A DNA stretch of 64,000 bases from Ancylostoma caninum (taxonomy: Eukaryota; Nematoda; Chromadorea; Rhabditida; Ancylostomatidae), in assembly GCA_037903475.1 (NCBI GenBank), contig JBAJFG010000121.1, forward strand, positions 620,001 through 684,000. The letters are read 5' to 3'. Position 1 is the stretch's first letter. Each line of letters starts with the position of its first letter. The notes under the pieces were generated by a model that had not been told where the DNA came from, searched no databases, and saw only the letters and a program-made list of their open reading frames with translations. Position numbers and translations under genes: made by a program. Shown one piece after another: positions 35,377-46,635 of this stretch.

Positions 35377-35535
35377 CGATTTTACATTCAGGGCGAAGAA
35401 ACTTCAAATGTAGAAAAATTTCCATCACTTACATGGATTAATCCAATTTTAGCCCAGTTTACTTTCAAAACATGTGTACCCTGCTTCCGTGGTCTCCCAA
35501 GTGCTTGCTACATTGTCTTATTGTACATAAGATAA
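35377..35535 (+). CDS. Possible terminal exon after a strong acceptor
   Basis: CGTTTCAG at 35376 is followed by 52 open codons to TAA, reading RFYIQGEETSNVEKFPSLTW and onward with four cysteines. No upstream exon or poly(A) signal was paired with it, so chance remains possible. Confidence 0.25.
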   Translation, partial: RFYIQGEETSNVEKFPSLTWINPILAQFTFKTCVPCFRGLPSACYIVLLYIR

Positions 35536-35835
35536 AAATCTGATATTTGGTCCTATTAGTACTCCAACGACGAATCACGTCACCAGCATAGACGTCAGTC
35601 TATTTCGATTGTCTGCAATAATCGTAACATATGCTGTATGAGATCTGTATCATCATCTTACCAGTTCTATTGACTGGTTATCTGTCTTGAGCCAGTGTAA
35701 TGCGTAACCCCAACACACCCACTCATCCACTACCAGCGCTCAGCAACAACACCTCATAGAACGGTTGTTCGGGCGTTCCTTGCAGCGGCGCTGCTCAGAC
35801 TGCTGAAGCATATGCTAACACTAATGGGTTGCTAT

Positions 35836-36954
35836 CAGGGATGAGCGGAAGTCAGATTTGAAATTTCGGAACTCGGAAGTCGGAAGCCCCAAAAACACCG
35901 GAATATCGGAAGTGCCGGAAGTCGGAAGTCGGAAGTACAGAGTAGCCAATACATGTATCTACGGCGACTCAATTGGGGGAGGAGGTTAACCAGTGTATTG
36001 TTAGATAAAAGAATGTTCATTTGAAAAGCTTCATCCAATTGTGCCCATGAATGACGTTACTAAGGAATTCAAAAAACAGAAGAAAAATGAGTCACCGATG
36101 ATTAAAGGAAAGATAGGTACTAGTAAACCTTGGCGGTCAGGCAAGGAAAACTGAATAGTTGAGACGGAAGCTTTTTGGAATGGTATAGCCATCACACTGC
36201 TCCCAGAATCACAGCTTACAGTGAAGTATGTAGAGCATTATCAACACCATTCTCACTCCACTCCTCAACTCTATGGTAGTTCCTCTTGTTAATTATCCAG
36301 TAGAGTTTTACGTTTTCTGCGCAGCGTGTATCTTGTGCGGCACTATGGTTTGAAAGAACTAATCGTTGTTTCTGGATCAATTCTATACTATTTAGTAAGC
36401 TGACAGTACGCGTACACTGAGTGAGAGTGGATGGTTTCGAAGCTTCAGTTGCTTTTTTCACCATGCACCCAAGTTCGGCAGCATTCTCTCATCCAAATAA
36501 CTCACTTTCCAACACTGTGGTTTCCTTCGCATTCTGATCTATAGCACCGAACTTAGTAAACATATTTGGTACAACATAAAAAGTAAAACCGCAGGCAGTA
36601 CAACGCAACTTCCAGCATTTTATTCTTTGAGAGGAAAAAAGGTGAAAGTTCCGGCTAGAGGTTGTAGCCTTACTATGTTCGTGTGGTACGATGAATGACG
36701 ACAATGCATGCAAGAGAAAAGAAGACGGACAGAAAGCGCCACTTTTGTATATGTATTACTGCCGGGTAGGGTAGACAGTGTCGGATACCCGCTAAGAAAC
36801 TCCACGAATCCTATGACAAAATCCAGCTTGTTCACCCTCCAAAACTTCCAAAAACTTCCGGCTTTTTTCGCGATTTTTCGGAAGTCGGAAGCCCAAAAAA
36901 CGCCGGAATATCGGAAGTTTCGGAAGTCGGAAGTCGGAATTCCGCTCATCCCTG
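35836..36954. mobile_element. hAT element with perfect 8-bp target duplication, 1119 bp
   Basis: Terminal inverted repeat CAGGGATGAGCGGAA is perfect over 15 bp (35836-35850 and 36940-36954). Both flanks are GTTGCTAT (35828-35835 and 36955-36962), an exact 8-bp duplication, so insertion was probably recent. Both subterminal regions are dense in CGGAAGTC-type repeats, which in hAT elements usually serve as transposase binding sites. The interior minus-strand frames (36216-36464 and 36489-36713) are short and show no certain transposase motif, so the element is non-autonomous. Confidence 0.85.
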
Positions 36955-36962
36955 GTTGCTAT

Positions 36963-37894
36963 CTATGGCGTAAAGTATCAGGTCTATGCTACTCTGGTTA
37001 GAAAATTCGTCGAATTTAAGTCATTACTATAGTGGACCTAGAAAAGGACTGAGTCGATGGGTTCATTTCGTGACGGACGAAGAAAGTGAGTGGGAAGGGA
37101 AAATGGGAAAAGAGTGGGGTCTTCGCCGTCTTGGGAACCTGAATGGAAAATAAAGGTGATAAAAATATAAGATTTAATATCGAACAATAAAAAGTATATA
37201 TTTAAATTTATATGTAAAACAAAGCAACCCCTACGACACTTTCGTTTAAAAAGTGCGGGTGACGCGCGCGGACGCCAAATTCAAAAGTTGTGAAGGCATC
37301 ACCAAGCATGTAATACCATTCAAATACAAAGGAGATCTTAGTATACTTCTTCCTAGACGGTGTCGGTTCGGATATTGAAGTATTGGTCGATCTTATCGAT
37401 ATTTTCCAGTTTTGCCCAATCTAGGTCGAAACGCGGCTACTAAGGTTATCCATCACGCTGATCACGAATTTGACAACCATTTCGTGCTACCATTATAGCT
37501 TTTTTGACTTTACTGTTTTATCGCGAACTCCCTTTTGGACGCGGTGAGAGCGCGTTCAGCTGTCCACCTAACACGTACACAATTTTTAGAGATGTGGCAC
37601 AAGAACAGCGATTTACTGACTTTATTAATTTCCCCATTTCCATTTAGAGGTCAAGCTACTAGTAATTAAAATGAAAGTAAAATAAACCGGTAGAAAATTA
37701 TAATTGAGTTCGAGAATAAGTTCAAGTTCTTTATTCAAGTTTTTCACGGGCGTAGAAACAACGACTTTCCAAGAACATCGTCAACCACACTGAATCGGTT
37801 ACATAGGTCCTTCTCTCCTCTATTAATGCTGCCAGAGACAGTGCAGCTTGTCACTCTCATGTTTTCAAAAAATTGCTTCGTTTGAGACGACTAA
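36963..37894. other. AT-rich intergenic DNA
   Basis: Nothing recognisable in either strand. Confidence 0.3.
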
Positions 37895-40060
37895 ATTTAT
37901 TTATTTATTTGTGATACACAACAAGGTGTGCCATTAAAAATTGATCAAACATTCAATAACGCAACAGAACCGGGAACAGATAGAAAAATAAAAATAGTGA
38001 CATTAACTCAACAGCTCGAACTATAAGGCTGTAACTGGAGGTAGTGGGGCAAATAAAACAAAAGCCTAACTTGAAAACACTTAATCCGGCAAATAGTGAC
38101 TGCCCTTGGAGAGACTATGGCTACTGACACACTCTTGGCAAATATATGTAACCAATGCTTACTACTGACTTTTCAATGCACATAGCGGTCTATACATAGT
38201 CCTCACAGGCAAAGATCTGAGGCGCAAATGTGTCCCTTTTTGACTCGGAGAGAGTATTGCACGCTATGATAATGAGAAGGCATAGGACCATTGAGATAAT
38301 CACGACCTGAGAACGCAACTGGCAGGCCATTCTGGGGCGGTCGCGCCAGCAACTCTTTGATCTAAATACGAACCCCAGGCGTAAACTCAGGTGGATGCTC
38401 GCCGACTCCTTTCCTCAACAGAGATCAAGCGGGCGATACTGCTCGCAACGGACAGAGAAAACTATTGAAAAAAAAATTTGGTTGCAGATAGAACAATTAG
38501 ACTCCATGAAAATGGTTCTAGTCAGGAAGAAGAGTTTTGAAGATGAAGATCAACTCTGCGCATGTAAATCCATTATGGGCCAGCGTAACAAACGTTAAAA
38601 TAATGAATCGCCAAGAGTAATGTCATAGATATCGTGCCTGGTCCAAGGGAAATCTACAACACTGGGTGAAACAGAACAGGTAAAGGTATAATTCCATAGA
38701 TATGTTAGAACGTCGCGAGAAACTGAAGATAACCACAACGTGGAATTTTAGACAAGGAAAGGAAAGTGGCAGCCAAATCAAAGTGTGGTAGCATAACAGA
38801 GTAACCCAGTCGAAGAATGTACCTGAATCTAAACATCTTTAATTTTTAGAACATCCAAAACATTCAAGGTTTGTAATTTTTTACGAAACACTGCAGCATT
38901 TTTTGCTGATGCAACTGAATCAGGCAAAAGGTTCAACCACTTACAAGTTCTAGAGAAAAGTGAGTTCGAAAATGCAGCAGAATACCGGTTTTTTATTCTG
39001 CAAAATTCCAAATTGAACAAACCTCTGCGACCACGAGAGGGTCTAAAAGTCCAGTACTTACCCGCTCGCAATTTCACCTCCATGCGAATGATGCGAAATG
39101 AAAACACCAAATCGTTTAAAACTCTCCTGTACCTCAAACTTTTCAGCTTGAGAGCCTTCAAGCGGTCTTTGTAAGATGGTAGTGCTCTAGGGTAAAGTGG
39201 ATTCGGAAAGCACCTATAGTATACAATTTTGGTAAAAATTTGTTGCACTTTTTCCAACTTGGAAAGATGCTTCCGAAGGTATGGGCTCCAAACCGGTGAT
39301 CCATATTCCATATGAGGGAGCACGTACATCTTATAAAGACGAACGAGAAAATTGGGATCTCTGCACTGAACGCTCCTCAAAAGGACAAAGAGAGAACTGA
39401 GAGCTTTCTTTACAACAGTATCAACGTGAATACCAAAATTCAGAGTCTTGTCGATAAATATGCCTAGATCTTTCATGCACTCAACCCTTTCAAGACTAAT
39501 ATTGTTAAATTGGAAAGGCTGTTGCTGAACAGAGCCGAGATGCATGGTCACTGTTTTCGAAAGATTAACTGGCAACTCCCATTCTTCAGACCAACTCATC
39601 ATCCTTTCCACAGCAGCACACATAATCTCATGCGCGTACTCTTTCCTACAAGGCTCATAGGCTAGGTAAATCTTGATGTCGTTAGCAAAAATCCTCACAT
39701 TTAGATCGGTACACATTTTTAGATATGTAGGGAGATCCGCAGTATACGCAAGAAAAAGGAGAGGAGATAATACTCCCCCTGCGGCACACCACTTGAACAA
39801 AAATGGCGTTCGGAGTAGCTATCTCCCACTTTGACAGTCATATGACGTTCTGAAAGGAAGGACTTAAGCCAGGAGAGTAGCTGGCCACGTACACCATATC
39901 GCTCAAGCTTGAAAAGTAGTTTGTTGTGACTGACCTTATCAAAAGCTTTCGAGAGGTCAAAGTAGATTTGTCGCCCGCAACCCGCAACTCTTCGATAATG
40001 TTGATGAAATGAGTAGGAAACTGAACAAAAATAAGCAGAGTATGAGTGCACTAGACCTGT
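37895..40060 (-). mobile_element. CR1-like non-LTR retrotransposon, 5'-truncated
   Basis: The minus-strand reverse transcriptase lies at 38829-40051 and the likely 3' end at 37895-37911, where the plus strand shows a short (TTTA)n run. The second CR1-like fragment (54085-54858) has the same (TTTA)n-type run 120 bp beyond its stop. The long interval between stop and tail here (38828-37912, 0.9 kb) may include other DNA, so the outer limits are uncertain. Confidence 0.55.
38829..40051 (-). pseudogene. CR1-like reverse transcriptase with frameshift and mutated catalytic box
   Basis: The upstream frame (40051-39719) carries YFDLSKAFDKVSHNKL and SSGVPQG, classic RT blocks. The downstream frame (39800-38829) continues with LSPLLFLAYTADLP, the catalytic box region RIFANDIKIYLAY, MKDLGIFID, YVLPHMEYGSPVWSPY and a C-terminal domain. 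The two frames join at about 39777 by a one-base deletion just after PQG. The catalytic box reads FAND where family members have FADD, so a metal-binding aspartate is lost. With the frameshift, the copy is dead. Confidence 0.85.
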
Positions 40061-40304
40061 AGAGTCGGTAGTGGTGAAAATTCCCTACATTCGAGTTCTT
40101 TGCTAGTCATTTTGGTGAAATTTGCGTGCAAATCGCGCAATCAGACGCGGACGATCACCTCATGTCGAGCATTTTGGGGTTTTGCACTAAGTGCGTTAGC
40201 TAAACTCACACAGTGTTGAGGGTTAGCATCAATAGTGATTGTGCCTAATATCTAAAACAACGTTATAGGATAATCACTTTTATGGCCCACAAACTGGGTA
40301 TCCA

Positions 40305-40503
40305 GAACGAAAGCAACTGTAAAGCCAAATTTGCTCTGTCTGAAGTGTGTTCGCCACCTCTGTGCTGTCCTTTCAGCGGTAAAGGTTCATCTTCAAACAT
40401 CATTGACATCTCTAGCCAATTGGGCCACATTTGCTCCACGATTGAAATCAAACAGTAGTATGGCGCGAAGGTGTTCGATTTTGTCCACTTGGAGGTTCTT
40501 TAG
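40305..40503 (-). pseudogene. Mariner transposase N-terminal fragment
   Basis: The minus strand reads VDKIEHLRAILLFDFNRGAN and AQLARDVNDV, then two in-frame stops, then TAERTAQRWRTHFRQSKFG. This is the order of the mariner helix-turn-helix domain (a HIR/LR..LLFEF.RG-type first helix, then SERTARRWF-like). No catalytic DD34D part is present. Confidence 0.65.
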
Positions 40504-40559
40504 TTCTCACTTTACCCAGTCTCTACATTCCATGCGGCAGAAACTGGGTAAAGTGAGAA
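40504..40559. repeat. Perfect 17-bp inverted repeat next to the mariner fragment
   Basis: TTCTCACTTTACCCAGT at 40504-40520 is repeated inverted at 40543-40559, with a 22-base spacer. It may be an inverted duplication of the mariner element's end. Confidence 0.6.
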
Positions 40560-42085
40560 ATAAGGAACGGATTGCACGGGTTACAAGGAGCAGAACAAGA
40601 GCTACAAGATGTGCAATGATGGCAAGCCAGGCAAAGTTAAAATCACCGTTTTCCCCAACCCAATATTTCACTGGTTCACCTGTGATGGCAGCTTGGAGAA
40701 CAAACGCAGGGCGAGAGCGATGAAAGAGAGTGCTAAATGGGGAGTTCAACCAAGTGACACCTCAAACAAAACTTTGGACATAACCGAGGTGCCGAGGGGT
40801 TGGGAGGTGCAATGATAACTACTACCATTACGGATGCAACATTGTTATAGGGCTTCGTGAGAGCCTAAAAGTGTAGGAAGCAGATAGATGAGTTCGACGC
40901 TGTGATTGGAGTGTGCAGGCACTCGTAGGGATAATGTACAGTCAGTTCATTTGAACGGCGCACTCCACGTACCCATTAGCCTCGCGTCTATGTTGGCATT
41001 GGAGCGAGGTGATAGGCCCCACACTCAGACACTCGAACCGTGCGAGCGCTCTGCAATGACCGTCCGAGCGCTCAGCAATGACCGTCTGAGCGCTAACCGT
41101 TAGCGCTTCTGGTACGTTCATTGAAGAGCGCCCGCACGGTCATTGCTTAGCGCTCGCACGATTTTCCATGTTCCTCGAGTCACTGCTTTGGATCGGTCAT
41201 GCACGAAACGAGAACTATTTGCGACTCGTAAAGCACGGTAGATCTCATAAGCGCTCCCCCATCCGCTACAAGCGACTTGCAGAGACTTTACGGCCCGCAG
41301 TCGGCGTGCGCTCGGACGGTGCGAGAATGAATATGAATGCATCTTACTCACTTTTCTTCTTTTTTCTCTTATTTCTTCCAATTCCTCATAAAACCATTTC
41401 CCTCGAATGCCACAGCCCTATGACAGTGTGAAACGGATGAGCCATGCGCGAAATAACACAGACTCGATCAGTCTGCTGTCAGAGGTCCGATAAGCTGAGA
41501 CGTACTTCAGCCCATCATCACATCCGATGGTGTCCAGGTAGGGAACCTTCACCTATGTCGATGAGGGTAAGTCGGATCCGGGACGTAGTCCCAGACTTAA
41601 AGATGGATTTAGCAAGATGCATTTTAAGAGTTGCAAAGCAGGGTTTATGTACATATAGCGTGCAATTGTGGCTCGAATTCTTTACTGAGCAAAATCACTC
41701 CGAGAATAGCCGCTGATACTTCCAGAGAAGTTTTCCCAGAATCGGTGGGATTTTGCCACAATCAAAACGTAGAAATAAGGGTGTTATGTCCGATTGAAAA
41801 AAAATAGATGTTGCGCAGATGACAGCTGGACTTAGAATGAAGTTCTGAGGAGAATCACATATAATACTTGATACTTTCGTTCACTCCCAACTAGAGCCCC
41901 AAGGTGAGAAGTTAAGTAAGAAGTAATAAAAGAAGGCAAATTCAATAACAATGCAAGAACAGGTTACAATTGCACAAAGGGGAGCATAAATGGAAAACCC
42001 ATTTTCGTAGCTGCTGTTGTTGATTGGACTCAAAGCAGGCCTCTCCGATAAGCCGCCGATCTCAGAAATGTGAATAAGAGAAACC

Positions 42086-42144
42086 AGCCTGATCGTCCGG
42101 CTAACGCCGGACTCTCAGGCTTCTTTTGGGCTCGCTTCGCTCGC
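42086..42144 (+). repeat. Double-stem hairpin unit, copy 1
   Basis: Outer stem AGCCTGA/TCAGGCT (42086-42121) encloses inner stem GTCCGGC/GCCGGAC with loop TAAC. Eight bases after the outer stem comes GCTCGCTTCGCTCGC (42130-42144). Copies 2 and 3 have the same arrangement. Confidence 0.7.
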
Positions 42145-42199
42145 CTCGCATACGTGTGTGTTCCACTCTACTGAGCGCTGGCATACACTCTCGCAGGTG

Positions 42200-42500
42200 T
42201 GGACTCGCGCGTGACATCTTCCACACTTTCGACGCCGGCGCACCCTTATCACACCTTTGGACCCGACTCCACGCGTTTCCCCACTTTTGGACGCCGGTGC
42301 ACCATTATCTTACTGTTGAACCCGATTCCAAGCGTTTGTCCACTCTCGAACGCCAGCGCGCCCTTACCACACCGCGGGACCCGACTCCAGGTGTTTCCCC
42401 GCTTTTGGACGGCGACGCACCCTTATCACACCGTTGGACCCGAGTCCAGGCGTTTCCCCGCTTTTGGATGCCGGTGCACCCTAATCATAGACCTATCTCA
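42200..42500 (+). repeat. Degenerate minisatellite, about 60-bp units
   Basis: About five diverged units built on CACCTTTGGACCCGACTCC, CCCACTTTTGGACGCC and GGCGCACCCTTATCAC. The same words occur in the 50-bp array at 55930-57375, so the two are related. Confidence 0.7.
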
Positions 42501-42990
42501 CTCATTCCGACCGTGTTGAAAACAACTGTCGGCCATTAACATGTCTGAACATGACAAAGGTGGCCCAAAACACCTTTAAATCAAGGTGAAAATCAAAAAT
42601 TGCAAGTTTTTTGTACACAACTCGATGCGCTGAACACGATGGTGTCGGTAATTTCTGACGACAATGGCTAGTTCTCTTGCACACACACACACGTACACAC
42701 GCACATAAGATGCCAATTAATATTAACTATGATAGTACATTCCACTACTCCCGTATCATTTGCAAGAAGTGGGCCGTGAATTCGGAGCGCTCGCACGGTG
42801 AGAGGCTCCGCCCACAAAATTGGGTGTAGCGCTCGAACGGTGAGAGCCCCCGCCCATAAATTTAGGTGCAGCGCTCGCACGGTCAACCCTGAATTCGGAG
42901 CGCTCGCACGGTTCGAGTGTCTGAGCGTAATATGCACGCAGATCGATATGTATCTTTTCTTATCCGACGGAATCGGACCTATAAATGTAG

Positions 42991-43571
42991 CTGTTAGCGG
43001 TGGCGGAATCACCGAGTCAGAGCCCGGCCGGTAATGGTGGAGTGGGCTGGCCAAATGAAGTATTTAGTTCCTCTCGAAACAACGGTCTTATCAAAATGGT
43101 TCGGATTATGATATCATTGCTCGATCGAAAAATCATCGGCAGGTTCATAGGAAGTAGATGGGAGGCTCAAGACGGTGATGTGGGTGAGTGTTGCGTTTGA
43201 TTGCATTATGCCATCCTCAAGCGCGTCACCAGACAAGGTGCAAGCGGCACGGTTACAGCGTTTGTAATTTTACTCGCTTTCAGTTATTTGCTAGAATGGT
43301 TGCCGATCTTGTTACGGTTACAATGTTACTCATTACGTGTAGTGGAAGAAAAGGAAGTGCAGAAGCTGAGAGGCGGACAGGTGGAAAGTCTATCAAAACT
43401 GCAACCGTTGAGCGTTCTCCTAAGCCAAGAAAGGCGCCATCAATCAACAGAGAAGTTGATCCCACTCGAAAATCAAATCCTGCAACAACAACAAAAACGA
43501 CATCGATGTCGAACCAAGAAGGTGCCCCAAGGATACAAGACGTCAGACAATCAGCCGAGGAGTCAAATGGG
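42991..43571 (+). CDS. Two exons of an unrecognised gene with a membrane or signal segment
   Basis: Exon 42991-43179 follows AAATGTAG and ends at GAT|GTGGGT. It reads AESPSQSPAGNGGVGWPNEV and later IMISLLDRKIIGRFIGSRWE. Exon 43284-43571 follows CGCTTTCAG and ends at GGG|GTAAGA. It starts LFARMVADLVTVTMLLITCS, a hydrophobic segment, followed by a Lys/Arg/Thr/Pro-rich tail containing ERSPKPRKAPSINREVDPTR. The two join in phase 0. Alternatively the second exon begins a gene at the internal ATG (43296) with a signal peptide and a trans-splice acceptor. A stronger GTGAGT donor for the first exon (43184) would break phase, which is the main doubt. Confidence 0.5.
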
Positions 43572-43898
43572 GTAAGATAGGATGTATTTATAGAGAGAAA
43601 TTAGTAGAGGTTGTCGAAGAATGAGACTTGCTTGATTGGAAGCTTGCATGAAGAGGAAGTTCCAATATCTCCCACCTAGAGTGTTGCATTCAAAAAATTC
43701 GAGTACTTCAAATATTCGAATACTTCGAACATTTGAGAAGTTGTTGTACATTTACGAGTATGAGTATACAAAGGGAAGTTCCCTGAATAGAGCAATTTGG
43801 TTGCCACGAAAGTTTCACTTATTTTTGTGTGTTGCCAAATTTTTCGAAATTGATTTGGAATTTTCTGTCCAAAACTTATATAAGGGTTCATCAATGCT

Positions 43899-44503
43899 CT
43901 ACCTATATCCAGTTTGCCCTGTCATTCCGTTGCGATTATGACTGAAAATGTTGTCACTGACCAGATGCATGTTCAACTGCCTCTGGTTTGATAACTCAGG
44001 AAACGTAGCAACACAAGGAATGCCACAAAAGTGAGTGCCTCTTGATGGAATGGAATCCGCGTAGTGGTACCCATGACCTGGCAGAGGACCTTCAACATCA
44101 TAACGACACAGTTTATCTGCTTCTCCACGGAAAGGCAAGGAAACACAATGTGTTGATACCTCATGATCTGACTGACCGCTAGTTTCATGTGCATAGAGCG
44201 CGTGCATGAACTCTTTGAATTTTCAACAGAGCTTCGCTCAGCCCACCATCTTGATTATTGGTGACCAGAAGTGGGTTCTTTATGTAACTCACGTAAGGAA
44301 ACGTGGATGACTCGGATGCCGATAACCTTGGATTCTGCTACCAAAACGAAACTACCTCTCCAGAACGCAATGCTTAGTATTTGATGGAATTACAAAGGAA
44401 CCGTTTGATAAAAGGTGCTGCCAACAAAACCTACTGTTTGTGTAGCATAATGATTCCACTTACATTGCGTAAATGTTTGTTATATTGAAGAAAAAGAATT
44501 AAT
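43899..44503 (-). CDS. 3' exons of an unrecognised minus-strand gene
   Basis: Exons 44503-44464 (after GTTTTCAG, ending at GTAAGT), 44334-44293 (after GGTAGCAG, ending at GTGAGT) and 44210-43899 (ending TAG). The last two join in phase 0 and the first also ends in phase 0. The last exon encodes about 103 residues, including HETSGQSDHEVSTHCVSLPF, CRYDVEGPLPGHGYHYADSI and HFCGIPCVATFPELSNQ; it is rich in His, Gly and Cys with no repeat. A further minus-strand exon may lie near 45220-45145, across the MITE at 44642-45080. No family recognised. The gene is convergent with the plus-strand exons ending at 43571. Confidence 0.5.
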
Positions 44504-44641
44504 CTGAAAACACGTCCGGAAATGGCTAAAACCCTCGCGGCGACCTAATAAAATAGACGACTACGAATATATGGACTATGAATATGTGGAAAATAGAACA
44601 TTGAATAGAGATAAGAACCAGTGTTTCGTTTGGAACCTAGT

Positions 44642-45080
44642 TTAAAGGCAGCAGGAGCTGAAATCCTCGACTCCGAGCTGAGCTGTGGGTGATGAAGTAC
44701 AGACTCAGCACATCATAAATGTGAAAAAAATGGAACATTCGTCGCGAACACGCCTGGCCGTGTTCGTGCGCGGACGAGTTTTCCCCGGCGCAAAAAGCCA
44801 TTGCGATGCGTGTTTGGCGCAAAAGGAAAACGAAATGCATTCAATTCACAGGACTTCATGGCGGGACTCGGCCAAAACCACGCGCCGCAATGGCTTTTGC
44901 GCCGGGGAAAACTCGTCCGCGCACGAACACGGCCAGGCGTGTTCGCGACGAATATTCCATTTTCTCTGCAGGTAAGCCATCATTGTCTGTGTTCGTTGCA
45001 CATTTATGATGTGCCGAGTCTGCACTTCACCACCCGCAGCTCAGCTCAGAGTCGAGAATTTCAGCTCCTGCTGCCTTTAA
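44642..45080. mobile_element. Palindromic TTAA MITE, 439 bp
   Basis: Almost the whole element is one inverted repeat: arms of about 190 bp begin TTAAAGGCAGCAGGAGCTGA and mirror at 45058-45080. TTAA is at both tips. The inner arms include CGCGCACGAACACGGCCAGG. It lies among the minus-strand exons at 43.9-45.2 kb. A truncated relative is at 5798-6076. Confidence 0.8.
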
Positions 45081-45479
45081 AGTGAGCCTAGTTCTCAGCT
45101 GACGGGTTCAGTAGTGGAGCTGCTAACAGTTGCATTAACTCAAACCCAAATCACTGAAGCCTCATAATATGTAGTATTACAGTCGTTTCTATAGTGAGTC
45201 TGCATAAGTTTGGTGGCACTGAAAACAGAAAGCATATTTAGTTTCTGACTCAGCAGACTAGTAAGTCAAACTTGTACGTACTTGTTAATCACATTGCCTT
45301 GGTTCCCATCAGGGTCAAGCGTCCGATGGGAATTTCCCATGAGGGGGTCGTATGCGAGGGTGCTGGGAAGGGGGGGGGGTCGTATTGGAGAGGTGGGCTT
45401 GGTAATTGTATTAAATTCATGAGTGTTTTATGACCTTATGACAGATGACGGTCCGCCCTTGCTAGCAAGTATGACCACG

Positions 45480-45905
45480 CCATTACGTGTTAAAACACGA
45501 CTGGTTGGCAGCGCATAAGAAGAATCGGCTTCAGCGCACCCACAGGATCGATTCCTGGCACCTCCAATAGATTTTTGCACGAGTCGGAATCACTTCAGAA
45601 TCAAGTGTGGAGTAAAGAGGGTGGAAATGTTAAAAAATGGAGTGTAGTAGCGAGATCGATCGATTGCACATGCGAAAAGTCGCCTGCAAAGCTCGTCAGA
45701 ACGTGGAAAAGTAGGGTGACTTAGACCTCGTGCTGAAGTTCTTTGACTCGAAATTAGCAAATGCTTCTCAACATATCCATAGAGGACAATCAGCTCTATC
45801 TTTTGCCAGAGTTTCATTTTCCTACATCTTCATATCTTTTTGGGAGCTCGATGGGAAATTTTTCAAATTTTCAGGTCTTGGGACATTTCCCATCTAGCAC
45901 ACTCA
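45480..45905 (+). repeat. tRNA-derived SINE-like unit, forward copy
   Basis: A-box-like TGGTTGGCAGCGC at 45502-45514 and B-box-like GGATCGATTCC at 45545-45555 are followed by a unique body (GTGTGGAGT..., TTAGACCTCG..., GGGAGCTCGATGGGAAA). The whole unit is repeated inverted at 46150-46635. tRNA-like head plus unrelated body is the SINE plan. Confidence 0.55.
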
Positions 45906-46149
45906 AGCAGGAGCAAGCATTGGGGCGGTAATGGGGATGAAGAATAAATGCTTGGAGCTCTATCACGCAAAGATGGTGAACTTTCGGTAGAGGGCAAACT
46001 CTCTTCATGGGAGTTGAAAAAGTGAAAACCTCGCAATTTGAACAGATGGTGGAAATGGAGTAAATCTGTTTGGGAAATCACTGAGAAGCAATTTGCAGAT
46101 GTCACGAAAACTTTTTCTATATGAGTTTTAGGTAAGGAAATTTCCCATC

Positions 46150-46635
46150 CGCGTACGGAGACTGGCTCCACGAAGTTCGCTAGTTTTCTCGCAATTTAGA
46201 TGGGAAATCGATGGGAAACTCGTCAAATTTCCTATCGATTTCCCATCGAGCTCCCGAAAACATATGGAGATGTAGAACATTGAAACACTGAGAAAAGAGT
46301 GAGCTGATCGGCTTCTATTGACACGTTGAAAAGCATTTGTTGATTTTAAGTTAGAGAACGTCAGTACGATGTCTAATTCACCCTAGTTTTCCACAAACTG
46401 GCGGGCCATGCAGGCGAATTCTCGCATGTGTAATCGTTTCGCTTCCCTCACTTCATTTTCAGATCTTTCATCCTCTCTACTCCACAGTGAATTGCGAAGC
46501 AGTTCCGACCCGGGCAAAAATTTCTTGGAGCCGCCGGGAATCGAACCCGTGGGCTCGCAAATGCCGGCACTGAAACAGATTTCTCGCATGCACTGCCAAT
46601 CAGCCCTGCTTTGACACGTTGTGACGTGATCGTTC
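46150..46635 (-). repeat. tRNA-derived SINE-like unit, inverted copy
   Basis: On the minus strand it has A-box-like TGATTGGCAGTGC (plus 46590-46602) and a perfect B box inside GGGTTCGATTCCCGG (plus 46534-46548). The tRNA part does not fold as a cloverleaf. It is tail-to-tail with the copy at 45480-45905, leaving about 245 bp between them. Confidence 0.6.

Larger units (their letters stand above)
41024..42925. mobile_element. TIR element with CTCAGACA ends, 1.9 kb
   Basis: Perfect 28-bp terminal inverted repeats at 41024-41051 and 42898-42925, beginning CTCAGACACTCGAACCG. Multiple copies of AGCGCTCGCACGGT-type motifs follow each end, spaced 20-50 bp, as subterminal repeats (41040-41160 and 42786-42910). 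Flanks CA and CG show no duplication. The interior holds the hairpin unit at 42086-42144 and the minisatellite at 42200-42500. No transposase recognised. Related by its ends to 11692-12358. Confidence 0.7.
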
